Shown: positions 16,027 to 24,774, counted from the first letter of the stretch. The stretch: DNA of 64,000 nt from Bacillus sp. SB49 (GCF_000469135.2 NZ_CP048117.1:3447501-3511500), one strand, 5' to 3'. Made by a program: numbers and translations. Notes: generated from the letters alone by a model not told the origin.

Positions 16027-17056
16027 GCACTTCTCTCCCTTCTTCACGGTGCGGCACTTTCACCTCAAGCCTCGTTCCCTGTCCTTCGACGCTGACAATT
16101 TTCAACGTTCCACCTACTTCCAGCGCCCTTTCCTGCATATTCTGCAATCCGTAGGAGCTTGCCTTCCCCTGCTCTACATCGAATCCGATACCATCGTCCA
16201 CGATGCGGAGAATGACATTGTGATCCCTCTCAATCAGCATCACCTCAAGCGCTTCTGCTTTCGCATGACGCAGCGTGTTGGAAACAGATTCCTGAAGAAT
16301 TCGGAACAATTGATCTTCCAGTCCTTTCTCTAAATGAAGGTCCTCCATGGTCCAACTGATTTCCATTGGCACTTTCTGTGTCAATTCACCAAGCAGCTCT
16401 CCCACACCCTCTTTCAATGTCTTATCTTTCAAAGCCACAGGACGGAGGTGGAGGAGCAGAGCCCTCATTTCCAGCTGAGATTGGTGTATCATCCGTTCCA
16501 CCATCTGGAGCTGACGACTTCCCCGACCGTCATCAGCCGTTTCATTAATGGCTGACATCATCATAGAGGCTGCAAACAGCTGCTGACTCACCGAGTCGTG
16601 CAGCTCCCGCGCAAGGCGGTTCCTTTCCTGGACAACAACTTCCTGGAGGCTGCGCTCTCTTTCTTCCGCGCGCTCCGTGGCCAGCCGTTGATTGGCAATT
16701 GTCTGCTGAGCCATTTTCCTCTCTAATTTACGTATCGCTTCGTCTATCTGGCTGATTTCCTTCAAATCAGTTCCTTCGTAAAACAATTCATTACCTTTTA
16801 CAAGTTCTTCGAGCTGGTACTGCACACCGTTCCACCTTCTTCTCCAGTACCACCCCTGGAGAACCCCTGATACTATTCCGCCCATTGCGGCAAGAAACAA
16901 AACGAGTAATACATATGGAAGATCCATGACTTCCCGGCTCCATAACTCCGCCAATGACCCCACCGGGAACGTAACAAAGGTAATACCCAGGAGGATCAGC
17001 GAAAACGCAAGAAACGTTAACAGACCTGTCATCACTTGCCTTTTCCATATATTCAT
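16019..17056 (-). CDS. liaS: Sensor histidine kinase, LiaS/VraS type
   Basis: A 345-residue membrane kinase with two N-terminal membrane helices (about residues 10-32 and 45-67) separated by a very short outer loop, as in intramembrane-sensing kinases. A HAMP-like linker and coiled coil follow. The HisKA_3 phosphoacceptor is in RNRLARELHDSVSQQLFA (His near residue 153), the N box in LFRILQESVSNTLRHAKA, and the ATP lid in IVDDGIGFD and YGLQNMQERA. It shares ATGA with the end of liaF and overlaps liaR by 8 bp. In B. subtilis this kinase is held back by LiaF until envelope damage occurs. Confidence 0.92.
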   Translation of the reverse strand: MNIWKRQVMTGLLTFLAFSLILLGITFVTFPVGSLAELWSREVMDLPYVLLVLFLAAMGGIVSGVLQGWYWRRRWNGVQYQLEELVKGNELFYEGTDLKEISQIDEAIRKLERKMAQQTIANQRLATERAEERERSLQEVVVQERNRLARELHDSVSQQLFAASMMMSAINETADDGRGSRQLQMVERMIHQSQLEMRALLLHLRPVALKDKTLKEGVGELLGELTQKVPMEISWTMEDLHLEKGLEDQLFRILQESVSNTLRHAKAEALEVMLIERDHNVILRIVDDGIGFDVEQGKASSYGLQNMQERALEVGGTLKIVSVEGQGTRLEVKVPHREEGREVHD

Positions 17057-17772
17057 ACTCGCTTCACCTCAAGATCTCCTGAAACGTTGGACGTGATAAT
17101 TTTCACTCGCGGTCTGGTGCTTCGATAGTTTTCTGTTTCATAAGATAGAACCTGGTTCAGGACTTTTGTATTCTTATATTGAAAGACTGTCGCACGACCG
17201 ACCAAAGCACTATGGTGAATACTCACTTCCACTTCATACGGTACGTAGACAATTAAGTTTCCTATGAAGTGGCGAATAGAAATGACTGCCTCATCACCCG
17301 GGAGGACGGTTTGACTCAAGTCGATGATTCTGTCTCCGAACCCACCTTGAATATTGACATCTCTCCATCCATAGGAGCGGTCAGGCGTCTCCTGATCTCC
17401 AAAGAATTTCTGCTTTAACAACGGCTCCTGATACGGAAACTCTTGATAATTATCGATAATTTCAGGCTCGATCCGCTCCGGCTCCTTACGGGATTTCCAA
17501 TAATCCCGAACAAACAGAAACAGAACAGCAACGATGAGAAAACGAACAGCTATCATACTTAACACAGTGAAAACAAGAATAATAATGCCAAGCCAAAAGC
17601 AAACCCTTCCCCACATTCGTCGATATTTCTTCTTCCCTACATATGTCAGAATCCCTGCAAAAAAGAGAGTGAAGACAAGGCCTCCATTAAAGAACGCAAT
17701 TTCTACAATAAGGAGGATCACCCCTATGAATAAAATCAAGTTGATCGTATCTGTTTTCCATTTTTTAATCAT
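17053..17772 (-). CDS. liaF: Membrane inhibitor of LiaRS
   Basis: A 239-residue protein with an N-terminal membrane domain of four hydrophobic segments (about residues 10-85) and a cytoplasmic C-terminal beta-rich domain. The second half carries blocks typical of LiaF/VraT C-terminal domains: GFGDRIIDLSQTVLPGDEAVISI, FIGNLIVYVPYEVEVSI and SNVSGDLEV. The length matches B. subtilis LiaF (241). I chose the ATG at 17770-17772, which is 9 nt after GGAGG; the ATG immediately following that site is too close. It is first in the liaFSR unit and overlaps liaS by 4 bp. Confidence 0.88.
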   Translation of the reverse strand: MIKKWKTDTINLILFIGVILLIVEIAFFNGGLVFTLFFAGILTYVGKKKYRRMWGRVCFWLGIIILVFTVLSMIAVRFLIVAVLFLFVRDYWKSRKEPERIEPEIIDNYQEFPYQEPLLKQKFFGDQETPDRSYGWRDVNIQGGFGDRIIDLSQTVLPGDEAVISIRHFIGNLIVYVPYEVEVSIHHSALVGRATVFQYKNTKVLNQVLSYETENYRSTRPRVKIITSNVSGDLEVKRV

Positions 17773-17802
17773 ATGAGTCATCCTCCTTGCTTCTAAAGGT
17801 AA

Positions 17803-17827
17803 TAAAAAGACGCAGAAAACTGCGTCC
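17803..17827 (-). terminator. Read-through terminator between liaH and liaF
   Basis: GACGCAG-TTTT-CTGCGTC followed by five T on the minus strand, just 18 nt after the liaH stop. With no separate strong promoter evident before liaF, partial read-through would give abundant liaIH mRNA and less liaFSR, as known in B. subtilis. Confidence 0.82.
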
Positions 17828-17844
17828 TTATCATACCACGATTT

Positions 17845-18486
17845 CTATTTTGCAGACACTTCCCCGGATGTTTCCCATTCCTTCTCAATCTTGGCCATTT
17901 TACTGTCAAACGTATTGTGATAGTAAGCGGAGTTCACTTTATATTCCAGGTTATCAATGTAACGGTCGATTTCCGCGAAACGGGAATACGGCTTGTCCGA
18001 GGTATCTTCCATCACCCGGTTCATACGATGATGGGCTCTCGCTGTATTCTCCCTTCCCATTAATTCCATTCGTTTCAAGTGCATATCTTTCAGCTTGTGC
18101 TTCATCTCTTCATATTTGCGTTCCAGAGCTTCCAACTGTTCGATACTGTCTCTTCTCGCTGTCTGGAGACGTTCCGCACGTGCTTCATACTCCTGCTTTT
18201 CTTTTAAAGCGAACTCATACATATCTGTTTCGCCGGCTTTCTCCGCAATTTCAGATTGACGACGACGCTTGTCTGCCATATCCTGCGCCTGCTGGTATTC
18301 CCTTGTGAATTCATCTTTCAAACGATATTGACGCTCCACCAGCTTCCGGACTTTTTCCGTCTCCTTCTCACTCTCACGCAAGTATTGGTTAAGCATAGCC
18401 ACTGGATTTTTCTGTTCCTTCTGATCCAAAGCTTCATGAAGATCTGCCGTAATGGAATCTTTCAATCGTTTAAATACGTTTGCCAT
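17845..18486 (-). CDS. liaH: PspA/IM30-family membrane-stress protein LiaH
   Basis: A 213-residue cytoplasmic protein, almost entirely coiled coil, from the PspA/Vipp1 (ESCRT-III-like) family. It starts with the amphipathic helix MANVFKRLKDSITADLHEALD that contacts membranes, then the family block NPVAMLNQYLRESEKETEKV. Long charged helices fill the rest up to a final helix RFAEIDRYIDNLEYKVNSAYY. In Bacillus it forms large rings recruited by LiaI to damaged membrane. It follows liaI by 16 nt in one operon and is the main output of the Lia response. Confidence 0.93.
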   Translation of the reverse strand: MANVFKRLKDSITADLHEALDQKEQKNPVAMLNQYLRESEKETEKVRKLVERQYRLKDEFTREYQQAQDMADKRRRQSEIAEKAGETDMYEFALKEKQEYEARAERLQTARRDSIEQLEALERKYEEMKHKLKDMHLKRMELMGRENTARAHHRMNRVMEDTSDKPYSRFAEIDRYIDNLEYKVNSAYYHNTFDSKMAKIEKEWETSGEVSAK

Positions 18487-18502
18487 TTCAAATCTCTCCT
18501 TT

Positions 18503-18844
18503 TTATTTGTTCATCTCTGCCCATTGTCTTTCGAAATTTGTAAACGGGTCATTGGATTCGACCGGTTCTTCTTCTCTGCTCGTCCAATTCTTAACAATCA
18601 AGTAAAGAACGTAAGCGGCAGCCAAACCGATCACTGCATAAATATTGGATAATGCAATACTGACCAATAGCAGCCCGACGACTGTCCAGCCGATCTTGCC
18701 GGCTGTGGAATCACTCTTCACAAACCGTTTAAAAACGACATACAACAGCCAGACGCTGACACCAAGCAGAACCATCGGACCCAGGTTAGCCAGCAGAACC
18801 CCGAGAGCGACCAGCCCGGCGATAAACAGTAAAAATTTCTTCAT
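18503..18844 (-). CDS. liaI: LiaI-like small membrane protein
   Basis: A 113-residue protein with about four hydrophobic segments in its first 85 residues (for example FLLFIAGLVALGVLLANLG and VGLLLVSIALSNIYAVIG) and a short charged cytoplasmic tail ending FTNFERQWAEMNK. In B. subtilis LiaI sits in the membrane and anchors LiaH. Position directly upstream of liaH is the main support; sequence similarity to LiaI itself is hard to judge by eye, and the protein is also close to a wider group of small membrane proteins. The ATG at 18842-18844 follows GAGGAGGG; a 12-residue longer in-frame start has none. Confidence 0.75.
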   Translation of the reverse strand: MKKFLLFIAGLVALGVLLANLGPMVLLGVSVWLLYVVFKRFVKSDSTAGKIGWTVVGLLLVSIALSNIYAVIGLAAAYVLYLIVKNWTSREEEPVESNDPFTNFERQWAEMNK

Positions 18845-18875
18845 CCTTTTCCCTCCTCGCTCATTTCTTGTTTCT

Positions 18876-18946
18876 ATCATACCGAGGAAAGAAAAATGTC
18901 GTAATGAGCCGGAGATATATTTTCACCTACGCCTGGAGACTTAGGC
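18876..18946 (-). promoter_or_regulatory. Candidate liaI promoter and upstream palindrome
   Basis: On the minus strand TTACGA (18904-18899), 17 nt, TATGAT (18881-18876) is a plausible weak promoter, as expected for an activated gene. Upstream, GCCTGGAGACTTAGGC (18931-18946) is a 4-8-4 inverted repeat in the right place for LiaR. I do not know that it matches the LiaR box, so this is tentative. Confidence 0.3.
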
Positions 18947-18981
18947 ACATCTAGAACCATCGGAAAAAGGAGAGCAAAACC

Positions 18982-20616
18982 TTATACAGTATGCATGTAT
19001 TCTTTCTTGAACATTTCCACACTCCCAGCAAGGAAGTCGACATATTCCTCCACTTTTTCAAGGGTGGTATAAGGCGAAATGGCAAAAAATTTATGGGCGT
19101 ACACCGCCGTCCTTTCATCCGAATCGCAGGCAGGAACGAGTCGCTGCTTAGACGTACTACCGAAATAAAATTCCTCTCTCCTATGCCCGATATAGTCCGC
19201 GAACTCCGCATTAAACCCATTCACTTCATCCAGTTCCGCTGCAGTCATCTTGCCACACCTCTCGTCACCCCAGCTTACCCGCTCCGGGTAGATACGGAAT
19301 GTCGTCACAGGAGAAGGGGCATTTGTCATAACCGCACATGGGACTTTCTCCGATAACTCCTTCCGGAAAGCAAGGTTTACAGTAATGTAGTTCCCAAGGA
19401 CCTTTTGGTATCCCTCGATTCCCATCCCTGTCAAAGAAGCATAAATAGCGAGAGAACTTCCCATTCTGGAACACTCCAGCGTATAACCGGTATGGTAGCT
19501 CCCATAGCTTCTGTTTCCGACATAAGGCGTCTCGTCATGCTCCAGATCCACAGCACCAAGCAGACGTTTATCTTTAATGAGAAAGAGGCTGGATGTGTAT
19601 GGCGTCTGTCCCAGCTTATGAAAATCAAACACCATACTATCGGCCAGCGAAAGCTGCCTGAATTTCGTCTGATAATCACGGAGGACGACAGCGGTATCTT
19701 TATCGAAGCATAAAGGATTGGCGTCAAAGTCGTACGCATTAAAGAAGGTGTACATTCCTCCCATCGCACTGTCTGCATGAATGTAGACAGGATCCAACCC
19801 ATACAGACGCTCTATCTCCTCCGTCACGTTTTTGATAGATTCCACGGAATCAATCCCGAAAGTGTCTGTCGTTCCGGTACTAGCCAAAACATAGACAGGA
19901 ATGCCCCCCTGCTTGATCACTGTATTCATCTTATGTTTCAAATCCTCTAAGTCCATCGAGTGATCTTCTTTCGTCTCTACACGAATTAAGTGGTCCGTAC
20001 CGATTCCTGTCGCTTCGACCGCCTTGTATAAACTATAGTGGGATAACTCTGAACAGAAACAGTAGAGTTTACCCGGAAGACCCGTTTTATTCGAATCAGG
20101 GAAGCGTCTGGCTATGGCAAGCCTTAACGACTGAAAGACCGCTCCCTGCCCTCCCCACGTCGTATATCCTCCACTTTCGGACGGATCATACCCCACCAAT
20201 TTGGAAAGCATACTGGTAATTTTAACTTCCGCAGCCGCGGCAGCAGATCCCTCCACATCCCACAGATTATTGCCATTCAGAAGCACCATGGTCAGATTAC
20301 CGAGGATACTCGGGATATTAGGGAGTGGAGCAGCATTGGCGACATATCGGCTGTTTACAAACCGGTGCCCCTCCGCAAGCTCCGTTAACTCCTCTATTAC
20401 TTTTTCAATAGACTGCCTGTTCAGGGGAATCTCTGCACGCTCGGAGAGGTTCTCATAGAATCTGTCGTCTTGTTCCGCCCCCTGTCCGAGTGTTAACTTT
20501 TCTGGATTTTTCTTTTCATCAACACCCTCCAGCAGCTGTCTTATATAGTGGATTATTTGATCCCGCTTCTCTGCATTTCCATCTTCACTAGGATACATTG
20601 CTTGTATTTCTTTCAT
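18982..20616 (-). CDS. PLP-dependent group II amino-acid decarboxylase
   Basis: A 544-residue enzyme of the glutamate/tyrosine/DABA decarboxylase family. Visible blocks: NPEKLTLGQG region, YTTWGGQGAVFQSL (cofactor loop), YVLASTGTTDTFGIDSVE, VYIHADSAMGG with the PLP-nitrogen Asp, and DFHKLGQTPYTSSLFLIKD carrying the Schiff-base Lys near residue 335. The substrate cannot be read from sequence. It lies downstream of liaI in reverse orientation relative to the next operon and appears monocistronic. The start at 20614-20616 follows AGGTGG; an ATG 36 nt upstream is less well placed. Decarboxylases of this size often act in polyamine, diaminobutyrate or acid-resistance metabolism. Confidence 0.85.
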   Translation of the reverse strand: MKEIQAMYPSEDGNAEKRDQIIHYIRQLLEGVDEKKNPEKLTLGQGAEQDDRFYENLSERAEIPLNRQSIEKVIEELTELAEGHRFVNSRYVANAAPLPNIPSILGNLTMVLLNGNNLWDVEGSAAAAAEVKITSMLSKLVGYDPSESGGYTTWGGQGAVFQSLRLAIARRFPDSNKTGLPGKLYCFCSELSHYSLYKAVEATGIGTDHLIRVETKEDHSMDLEDLKHKMNTVIKQGGIPVYVLASTGTTDTFGIDSVESIKNVTEEIERLYGLDPVYIHADSAMGGMYTFFNAYDFDANPLCFDKDTAVVLRDYQTKFRQLSLADSMVFDFHKLGQTPYTSSLFLIKDKRLLGAVDLEHDETPYVGNRSYGSYHTGYTLECSRMGSSLAIYASLTGMGIEGYQKVLGNYITVNLAFRKELSEKVPCAVMTNAPSPVTTFRIYPERVSWGDERCGKMTAAELDEVNGFNAEFADYIGHRREEFYFGSTSKQRLVPACDSDERTAVYAHKFFAISPYTTLEKVEEYVDFLAGSVEMFKKEYMHTV

Positions 20617-20803
20617 TTCAAACCACCTCATTTGTATTAGGTCTTCCCACATAGAACATCGTCCAAAAGGTGGAAAAGGTTAAAAATATTATTTCGAGAT
20701 AGAATAATAAACTTTTGCACCTGGCAGTTAAATAACAATCGAATCTTGTCGATAATCCTTATGAATAGACACGACCACTCTATAAGCGAGGAGATTATGT
20801 AAA

Positions 20804-21163
20804 ATGACAGGAACTGTTGTTGATAAGAGAAAATATAAGATGGTCATTCAGGAACAGGAGAAAGAGGTAAGGATTCAAGTATTCGGATTGATTAAACAGG
20901 AGGATGCCGCAGAGTATATGGTCGATTTGCAAAGTACGATCGAAAAAGTCGATAAGCGGCGCTATAATCTGGTGATCGACGGCACCCATCAGACGACCGT
21001 TCCATCTTCTGTCGTCCGACAGCTTGATGACACACTCAACTATTATTCCAGTCTGGGTTTCAAAGATATCCATATGATTTATCCTACTTCGAAAATTGCA
21101 CAGGTCCAGCTCCGTAATGCCCTTGAACGCATCCAATTTAAAGGAAAAGTGATTCAGCATTAA
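20804..21163 (+). CDS. Small STAS-like domain protein
   Basis: A 119-residue soluble protein with the alternating strand-helix pattern of STAS/SpoIIAA-like domains: a first sheet (KYKMVIQEQEKEVRIQVFG), a helix (EDAAEYMVDLQSTIEKV), a central strand YNLVIDGTH, a helix SSVVRQLDDTLNYYSSLG and a last strand DIHMIYPTS. It has no Ser/Thr in the usual phosphorylation turn that I can identify with confidence. GAGGAG precedes the start. It is first in a three-gene operon with a GNAT-like protein and a chemoreceptor, which suggests signalling, but no exact family is recognised. Confidence 0.65.
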   Translation: MTGTVVDKRKYKMVIQEQEKEVRIQVFGLIKQEDAAEYMVDLQSTIEKVDKRRYNLVIDGTHQTTVPSSVVRQLDDTLNYYSSLGFKDIHMIYPTSKIAQVQLRNALERIQFKGKVIQH

Positions 21164-21184
21164 ACAAACAAGGAGGCATGAACA

Positions 21185-21925
21185 ATGATTCAAAAGCAAA
21201 AAACTTACACCTATCAGATCCTGACCTCCAAAGACGATCTCTTCATTCATAAAGCCAGCGCATGCTTAGCTACGTCTTTCATCGGAGTAGACGTAGCAGG
21301 CAAATGGGTTCAGGAGCCGATGGTCGGACTCCTGGATATTACCTATGACGACTTCTATCAATTCACAAAAGAGTATGTGGAGGCGACGGTAGATCAAGGC
21401 TACTGCATCGCAGCTGTCGACGAAAATGGGGAGGTTGGAGGAGTGCTTGCAGGTGATACGAATGCTCCAGAGATTATTGGAGAAGATGTCTTTGAAGGCT
21501 CCTTCAAAGACATGAATGTCATTCTGCACGTATTGGAAGATGTCGATCTCCAATTTAAAGAAGACTACAGAATCCGTAACGGGAAAGACATAGAAGATGG
21601 AGAAATGCTCCATCTGTTCATGATCGGGGTCACCGCTGAAGAGCAGCGTCATGATATTATCCAATCCATGACGAACACCCTTATGGACAGAGCCGTTGAA
21701 GAAGGCCTCTCAGCTGTCTATGGAGAAGCGACAAATCCGAAGTCCTTCCGTGTTATGGAAAAATACCATGGATTCCAAAAATATGAGACCCTCGCCGGGA
21801 AGCCGATCATGCATGAGTATAAGCAAAACGAACGCTTGAAAGGAATCCCTTCTTCTGTATCAGAGGGAACCATTATTGTGATCAAAGACCTTTCATCTGC
21901 ACACAAGGAGAGGAATGAAGCATGA
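21185..21925 (+). CDS. GNAT-fold protein with degenerate acetyl-CoA loop
   Basis: A 246-residue protein whose centre follows the GNAT order: an N-terminal helix pair, strands around YCIAAVDENGEVGGVLAGD, then HLFMIGVTAEEQRHDIIQSMTNTLMDRAVEEGLSAVYGE and a C-terminal NPKSFRVMEKYHGFQKYE block. In active GNATs the loop after the fourth strand reads Q/R-x-x-G-x-G/A; here it is EQRHDI, with no glycine, so CoA binding may be weak or lost. A 40-residue tail follows. The gene lies 21 nt after the STAS-like gene with GGAGG upstream, and its last four bases overlap the start of the chemoreceptor gene, so the three products are made together. Confidence 0.7.
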   Translation: MIQKQKTYTYQILTSKDDLFIHKASACLATSFIGVDVAGKWVQEPMVGLLDITYDDFYQFTKEYVEATVDQGYCIAAVDENGEVGGVLAGDTNAPEIIGEDVFEGSFKDMNVILHVLEDVDLQFKEDYRIRNGKDIEDGEMLHLFMIGVTAEEQRHDIIQSMTNTLMDRAVEEGLSAVYGEATNPKSFRVMEKYHGFQKYETLAGKPIMHEYKQNERLKGIPSSVSEGTIIVIKDLSSAHKERNEA

Positions 21926-23001
21926 CCCTATACCTGTTAGTTGCCGTCAGTATCGTCTTATTGGGTACTACCATATTTTTCGCCTACCGTTACAATGATT
22001 TAAGAAAAAAGGTTTTGGACGAAGAGTACCATACTCCTTTTGAACCGGAGTTGGTGACAGAGATTCCGGAAACCACCGATATCCCCCAAAAGGAATATGA
22101 TACAGCCGGGCTCATAGACAAAGGGTACGAAGCTGTTGAGAAAGCAGAAATCGTCCGTGCTGCCATGGACGAAGTGGGTGTCGGACTTAATAAACAGCTG
22201 GCTGCAACGGAAGAAAGCTCTGCCGCGCTTGAGGAAATGAATTCAGCGATTCTTGATTTATCAAATCGATCGTCCGACATATCCGAACAGTCTTCCATGG
22301 CCCTGGAACGGACGCAGGAAGGGAATGGAACCATTCAAGGATCCATCGAACAGATGCGCAGCTTAAATGATACAGTTACAGACAGCTATGAAGTAGTTAA
22401 AAATCTGGGGACGAAGTCAAGAGAGATCGGTTCCATCGCCAAAGTGATCACGGACATATCCGAACAGATCAACTTACTTTCCCTGAATGCTGCCATTGAA
22501 GCAGCAAGAGCCGGTGAACACGGCAAAGGGTTCGCCGTCGTTGCTGATGAAGTACGCAAGCTTGCAGAACAGACGAAGAATTCATCTGATCAAGTGACCA
22601 GAATTGTCGATGGTACCAAACAGGAGACGGAAGCCGCCGTTTCCTCCATGGAAAAAGGCTTGAAAGAGTCCGATGAAACCTCGAAGTCTATGGAGGAAGT
22701 AGGCAGGTTATTCGGAGAAATACTTGCAGCAACACAAGTAATTGCGGAAAACAACGAAGCAACTTCCGTATCTACACACGAAATGTCTGCCGGTGTACAG
22801 CAGATCGTAGCAGCAGTAGAGCAAGTTACCTTCATCACCCAGGAGTCTGTCGAAATGTTTGATGAACTCAAAGAAATCAGCGACGATGAACTTGCCACGA
22901 TGGCTGCGCTTGTCCATAAAGCAGAAGCACTCCAGCAAACGAGCACCAAGGATATGGCCACTCCTGAAATACCCGACACAGATCAACCAGCTGCCTCCTA
23001 A
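21922..23001 (+). CDS. Methyl-accepting chemotaxis-type receptor, short form
   Basis: A 359-residue transducer with a single N-terminal membrane helix ([21 protein letters not shown], about residues 3-23) and almost nothing outside the cell. There is no Cache, PAS or HAMP module. The cytoplasmic four-helix hairpin is intact, with the tip motif [20 protein letters not shown] and [18 protein letters not shown]. Glu-Glu and Gln-Glu pairs ([12 protein letters not shown]) mark likely methylation helices. A Pro-rich acidic tail ends the protein. Because no ligand domain is present, the input may come from a partner, and the two co-translated genes before it are the obvious candidates. Its output could be chemotaxis or another CheA pathway. 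Confidence 0.88.
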   Translation: MTLYLLVAVSIVLLGTTIFFAYRYNDLRKKVLDEEYHTPFEPELVTEIPETTDIPQKEYDTAGLIDKGYEAVEKAEIVRAAMDEVGVGLNKQLAATEESSAALEEMNSAILDLSNRSSDISEQSSMALERTQEGNGTIQGSIEQMRSLNDTVTDSYEVVKNLGTKSREIGSIAKVITDISEQINLLSLNAAIEAARAGEHGKGFAVVADEVRKLAEQTKNSSDQVTRIVDGTKQETEAAVSSMEKGLKESDETSKSMEEVGRLFGEILAATQVIAENNEATSVSTHEMSAGVQQIVAAVEQVTFITQESVEMFDELKEISDDELATMAALVHKAEALQQTSTKDMATPEIPDTDQPAAS

Positions 23002-23003
23002 TA

Positions 23004-23033
23004 AGAAAAGCCGCCTATTCAGGCGGCTTTTTC
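23004..23033 (+). terminator. Terminator of the STAS/GNAT/receptor operon
   Basis: AAAAGCCGCCT-ATTC-AGGCGGCTTTT followed by further T, directly after the receptor stop codon. Confidence 0.9.
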
Positions 23034-23100
23034 CAGTCTGTCATGAAACTTAAGTGGCTAAATGGTCAGACTCCCTTTTCCTGGAGTCCGCCCTCCCCAC

Positions 23101-24201
23101 TTATTCCACAATTTCCAATTCTATCGGTGTTTTTGTCAACGTTTCACAGCCGTCTTCCGTAATTAATACGTCTTCTTCCAAACGAACCCCTCCAACGGCC
23201 GGATCATAAATTCCCGGTTCAATGGTATACGTCATCCCCGGCTTTAACACACCGTCATTTAAATGACTCATGGAAGGAAATTCATGGACATTGATTCCGA
23301 GTCCGTGGCCGATGCGGTGAGGGAATTTATCTCCATAACCGGCTTTTGTAATTACATCACGGGCAGCTGTATCCAAGTCTCCGATCCTCGTTCCCGGTTT
23401 ACTGATGGCAAGTGAGGCCTCCAGCGCCTGTTTAACCGTATTATAAATCTCTTTCTGAGAATCATTGACAGATCGGTATGCGAAGGTTCTTGTAATATCC
23501 GAAGTATAGCCTTTCCAAACGACACCCAAGTCAAACAGCACGAGGTCCCCAGCCTTCAAACGGCGGTTTCCTGGATTACCATGAGCATGCCCGGATTTCT
23601 CACCGAAGAGAACCATGGTGGAAAAGGACATCTCCGCTACCCCTTTTTTCTTCAGCTCATACTCAATGGTGGCAAGCACTTCCATTTCCGTAACGCCTTC
23701 GTTAAGCGCTTCTTTCCCTACTTTCACTCCGTAATCTGCGAGTTCTGCGGCTTCCCGCATGATGGCTGTTTCGGTTTTATCTTTAACAAGACGCATATCA
23801 TTAAGCATTCCTTCTACATCTACGACCGCCGCTTCTCTAAATATATCGAAGAAGGCTTCACTCCGTCCGTAAGATAACACTTCCTTCTCAATCCCTATTA
23901 CACCAGCGCGGAGAAGCGCTTTTTCTCCAAGCTTTTCTTTCATCAGCGTCCAAGGGTTCTCATGATCGGCATAGCCGATTACGTCATACGCCCAACCGGC
24001 ATCCCGCAGCTGTCCCTCTTCCATCCCAGGGAGAATAGCTATTGGATCAGCTTCCGGGAAGATCAGGAGACCCAGCAGTCTTTCATGAGGATCTGTGGAG
24101 AAACCCGTCAAGTAATAAAAGTTTTCTGCAGAGTTGATAAATGCTGCATCGATATTCTTTTCCTTCATATCATTCATGAATGTCGCTCTTCTTTGTTCCA
24201 T
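23101..24201 (-). CDS. M24-family Xaa-Pro aminopeptidase/dipeptidase
   Basis: A 366-residue metallopeptidase of the creatinase/prolidase type. The N-terminal domain carries FINSAENFYYLTGF. The catalytic pita-bread domain has all metal ligands in order: DLGVVWKGYTSDITRTF (two Asp), HRIGHGLGINVHEFP (His), TIEPGIY (Glu) and VRLEEDVLIT (Glu). Such enzymes cleave peptide bonds before proline; B. subtilis YqhT and YkvY are the nearest remembered examples. The ATG at 24199-24201 is 7 nt after GAGGG, and a start two codons earlier is too close to that site. It appears to be transcribed alone. Confidence 0.92.
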   Translation of the reverse strand: MEQRRATFMNDMKEKNIDAAFINSAENFYYLTGFSTDPHERLLGLLIFPEADPIAILPGMEEGQLRDAGWAYDVIGYADHENPWTLMKEKLGEKALLRAGVIGIEKEVLSYGRSEAFFDIFREAAVVDVEGMLNDMRLVKDKTETAIMREAAELADYGVKVGKEALNEGVTEMEVLATIEYELKKKGVAEMSFSTMVLFGEKSGHAHGNPGNRRLKAGDLVLFDLGVVWKGYTSDITRTFAYRSVNDSQKEIYNTVKQALEASLAISKPGTRIGDLDTAARDVITKAGYGDKFPHRIGHGLGINVHEFPSMSHLNDGVLKPGMTYTIEPGIYDPAVGGVRLEEDVLITEDGCETLTKTPIELEIVE

Positions 24202-24311
24202 CTTCATTCCCTCATTTCCTATGTATATCTACCACTATCATATCTTATGGCCCGCACCTTTCCAAATACAGGCCATTTGTTTTTATCATCGTTTGATTCT
24301 TACCGTCATAG

Positions 24312-24340
24312 TTTCCATTAAGAGGAAACTCATATATAAT
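24312..24340 (+). promoter_or_regulatory. Probable promoter of the small membrane-oxidase-like gene
   Basis: TTTCCA (24312-24317), 17 nt, TATAAT (24335-24340). The -10 is perfect; the -35 matches four of six positions. Confidence 0.5.
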
Positions 24341-24376
24341 AACGTAAACCGAAGGAAACGGAGGCTCTCTTTATCT

Positions 24377-24772
24377 ATGGATCGTACTCGATTTTTCATA
24401 AGAACTTCAGCCATTTATGCTTTGGTCGGGGCATTCATCGGCTCGCACATGGCCGGCGGTGGCGGACTGCAGCTCAGCGCTATCCATGCTCATATTCTCG
24501 TTGTCGGATGGCTGTCTTTGTTTGCGTTCGGCGTCTTCTATAAAGTATTTCCTATTCCGAAAGAGTCCAAGCTGGCCGCAGCACACGTATGGACGTCTTT
24601 TTTCGGTGTATTCGGACTGACTGTCGGCATGTGGCTTTACTATACGCAGCCTCTCCCCGGATTAGGAACTCTCAATACCGTATTTTTCATCGTCGGCGGC
24701 ACGATCCTTCTTCTTGCGTTTTTCCTCTTTGCACTAATGACTTGGATTCATGGGAGATCCATAACAGAATAA
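24377..24772 (+). CDS. Four-helix membrane protein related to heme-copper oxidase subunit I
   Basis: A 131-residue integral membrane protein with four hydrophobic helices. The second begins IHAHILVVGWLSLFAFGVFY; the His-x-His at its start followed by Gly-Trp recalls the heme-ligand helix of cytochrome oxidase and NO reductase subunit I, and small proteins like this are often labelled cytochrome-c oxidase. Far too short to be an oxidase (about 460-600 residues) and lacking the other heme and copper ligands, it may bind one heme or act in assembly. The start follows GGAGG at a long 12-nt spacing, but no better in-frame start exists. It is convergent with bioY across a perfect palindromic terminator. 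Confidence 0.65.
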   Translation: MDRTRFFIRTSAIYALVGAFIGSHMAGGGGLQLSAIHAHILVVGWLSLFAFGVFYKVFPIPKESKLAAAHVWTSFFGVFGLTVGMWLYYTQPLPGLGTLNTVFFIVGGTILLLAFFLFALMTWIHGRSITE

Positions 24773-24774
24773 AC

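Noticed and set aside
23069-23088. GACTCC...GGAGTC inverted repeat after the chemoreceptor operon.
   Set aside because: Short stem with no T run; the real terminator is at 23004-23033.
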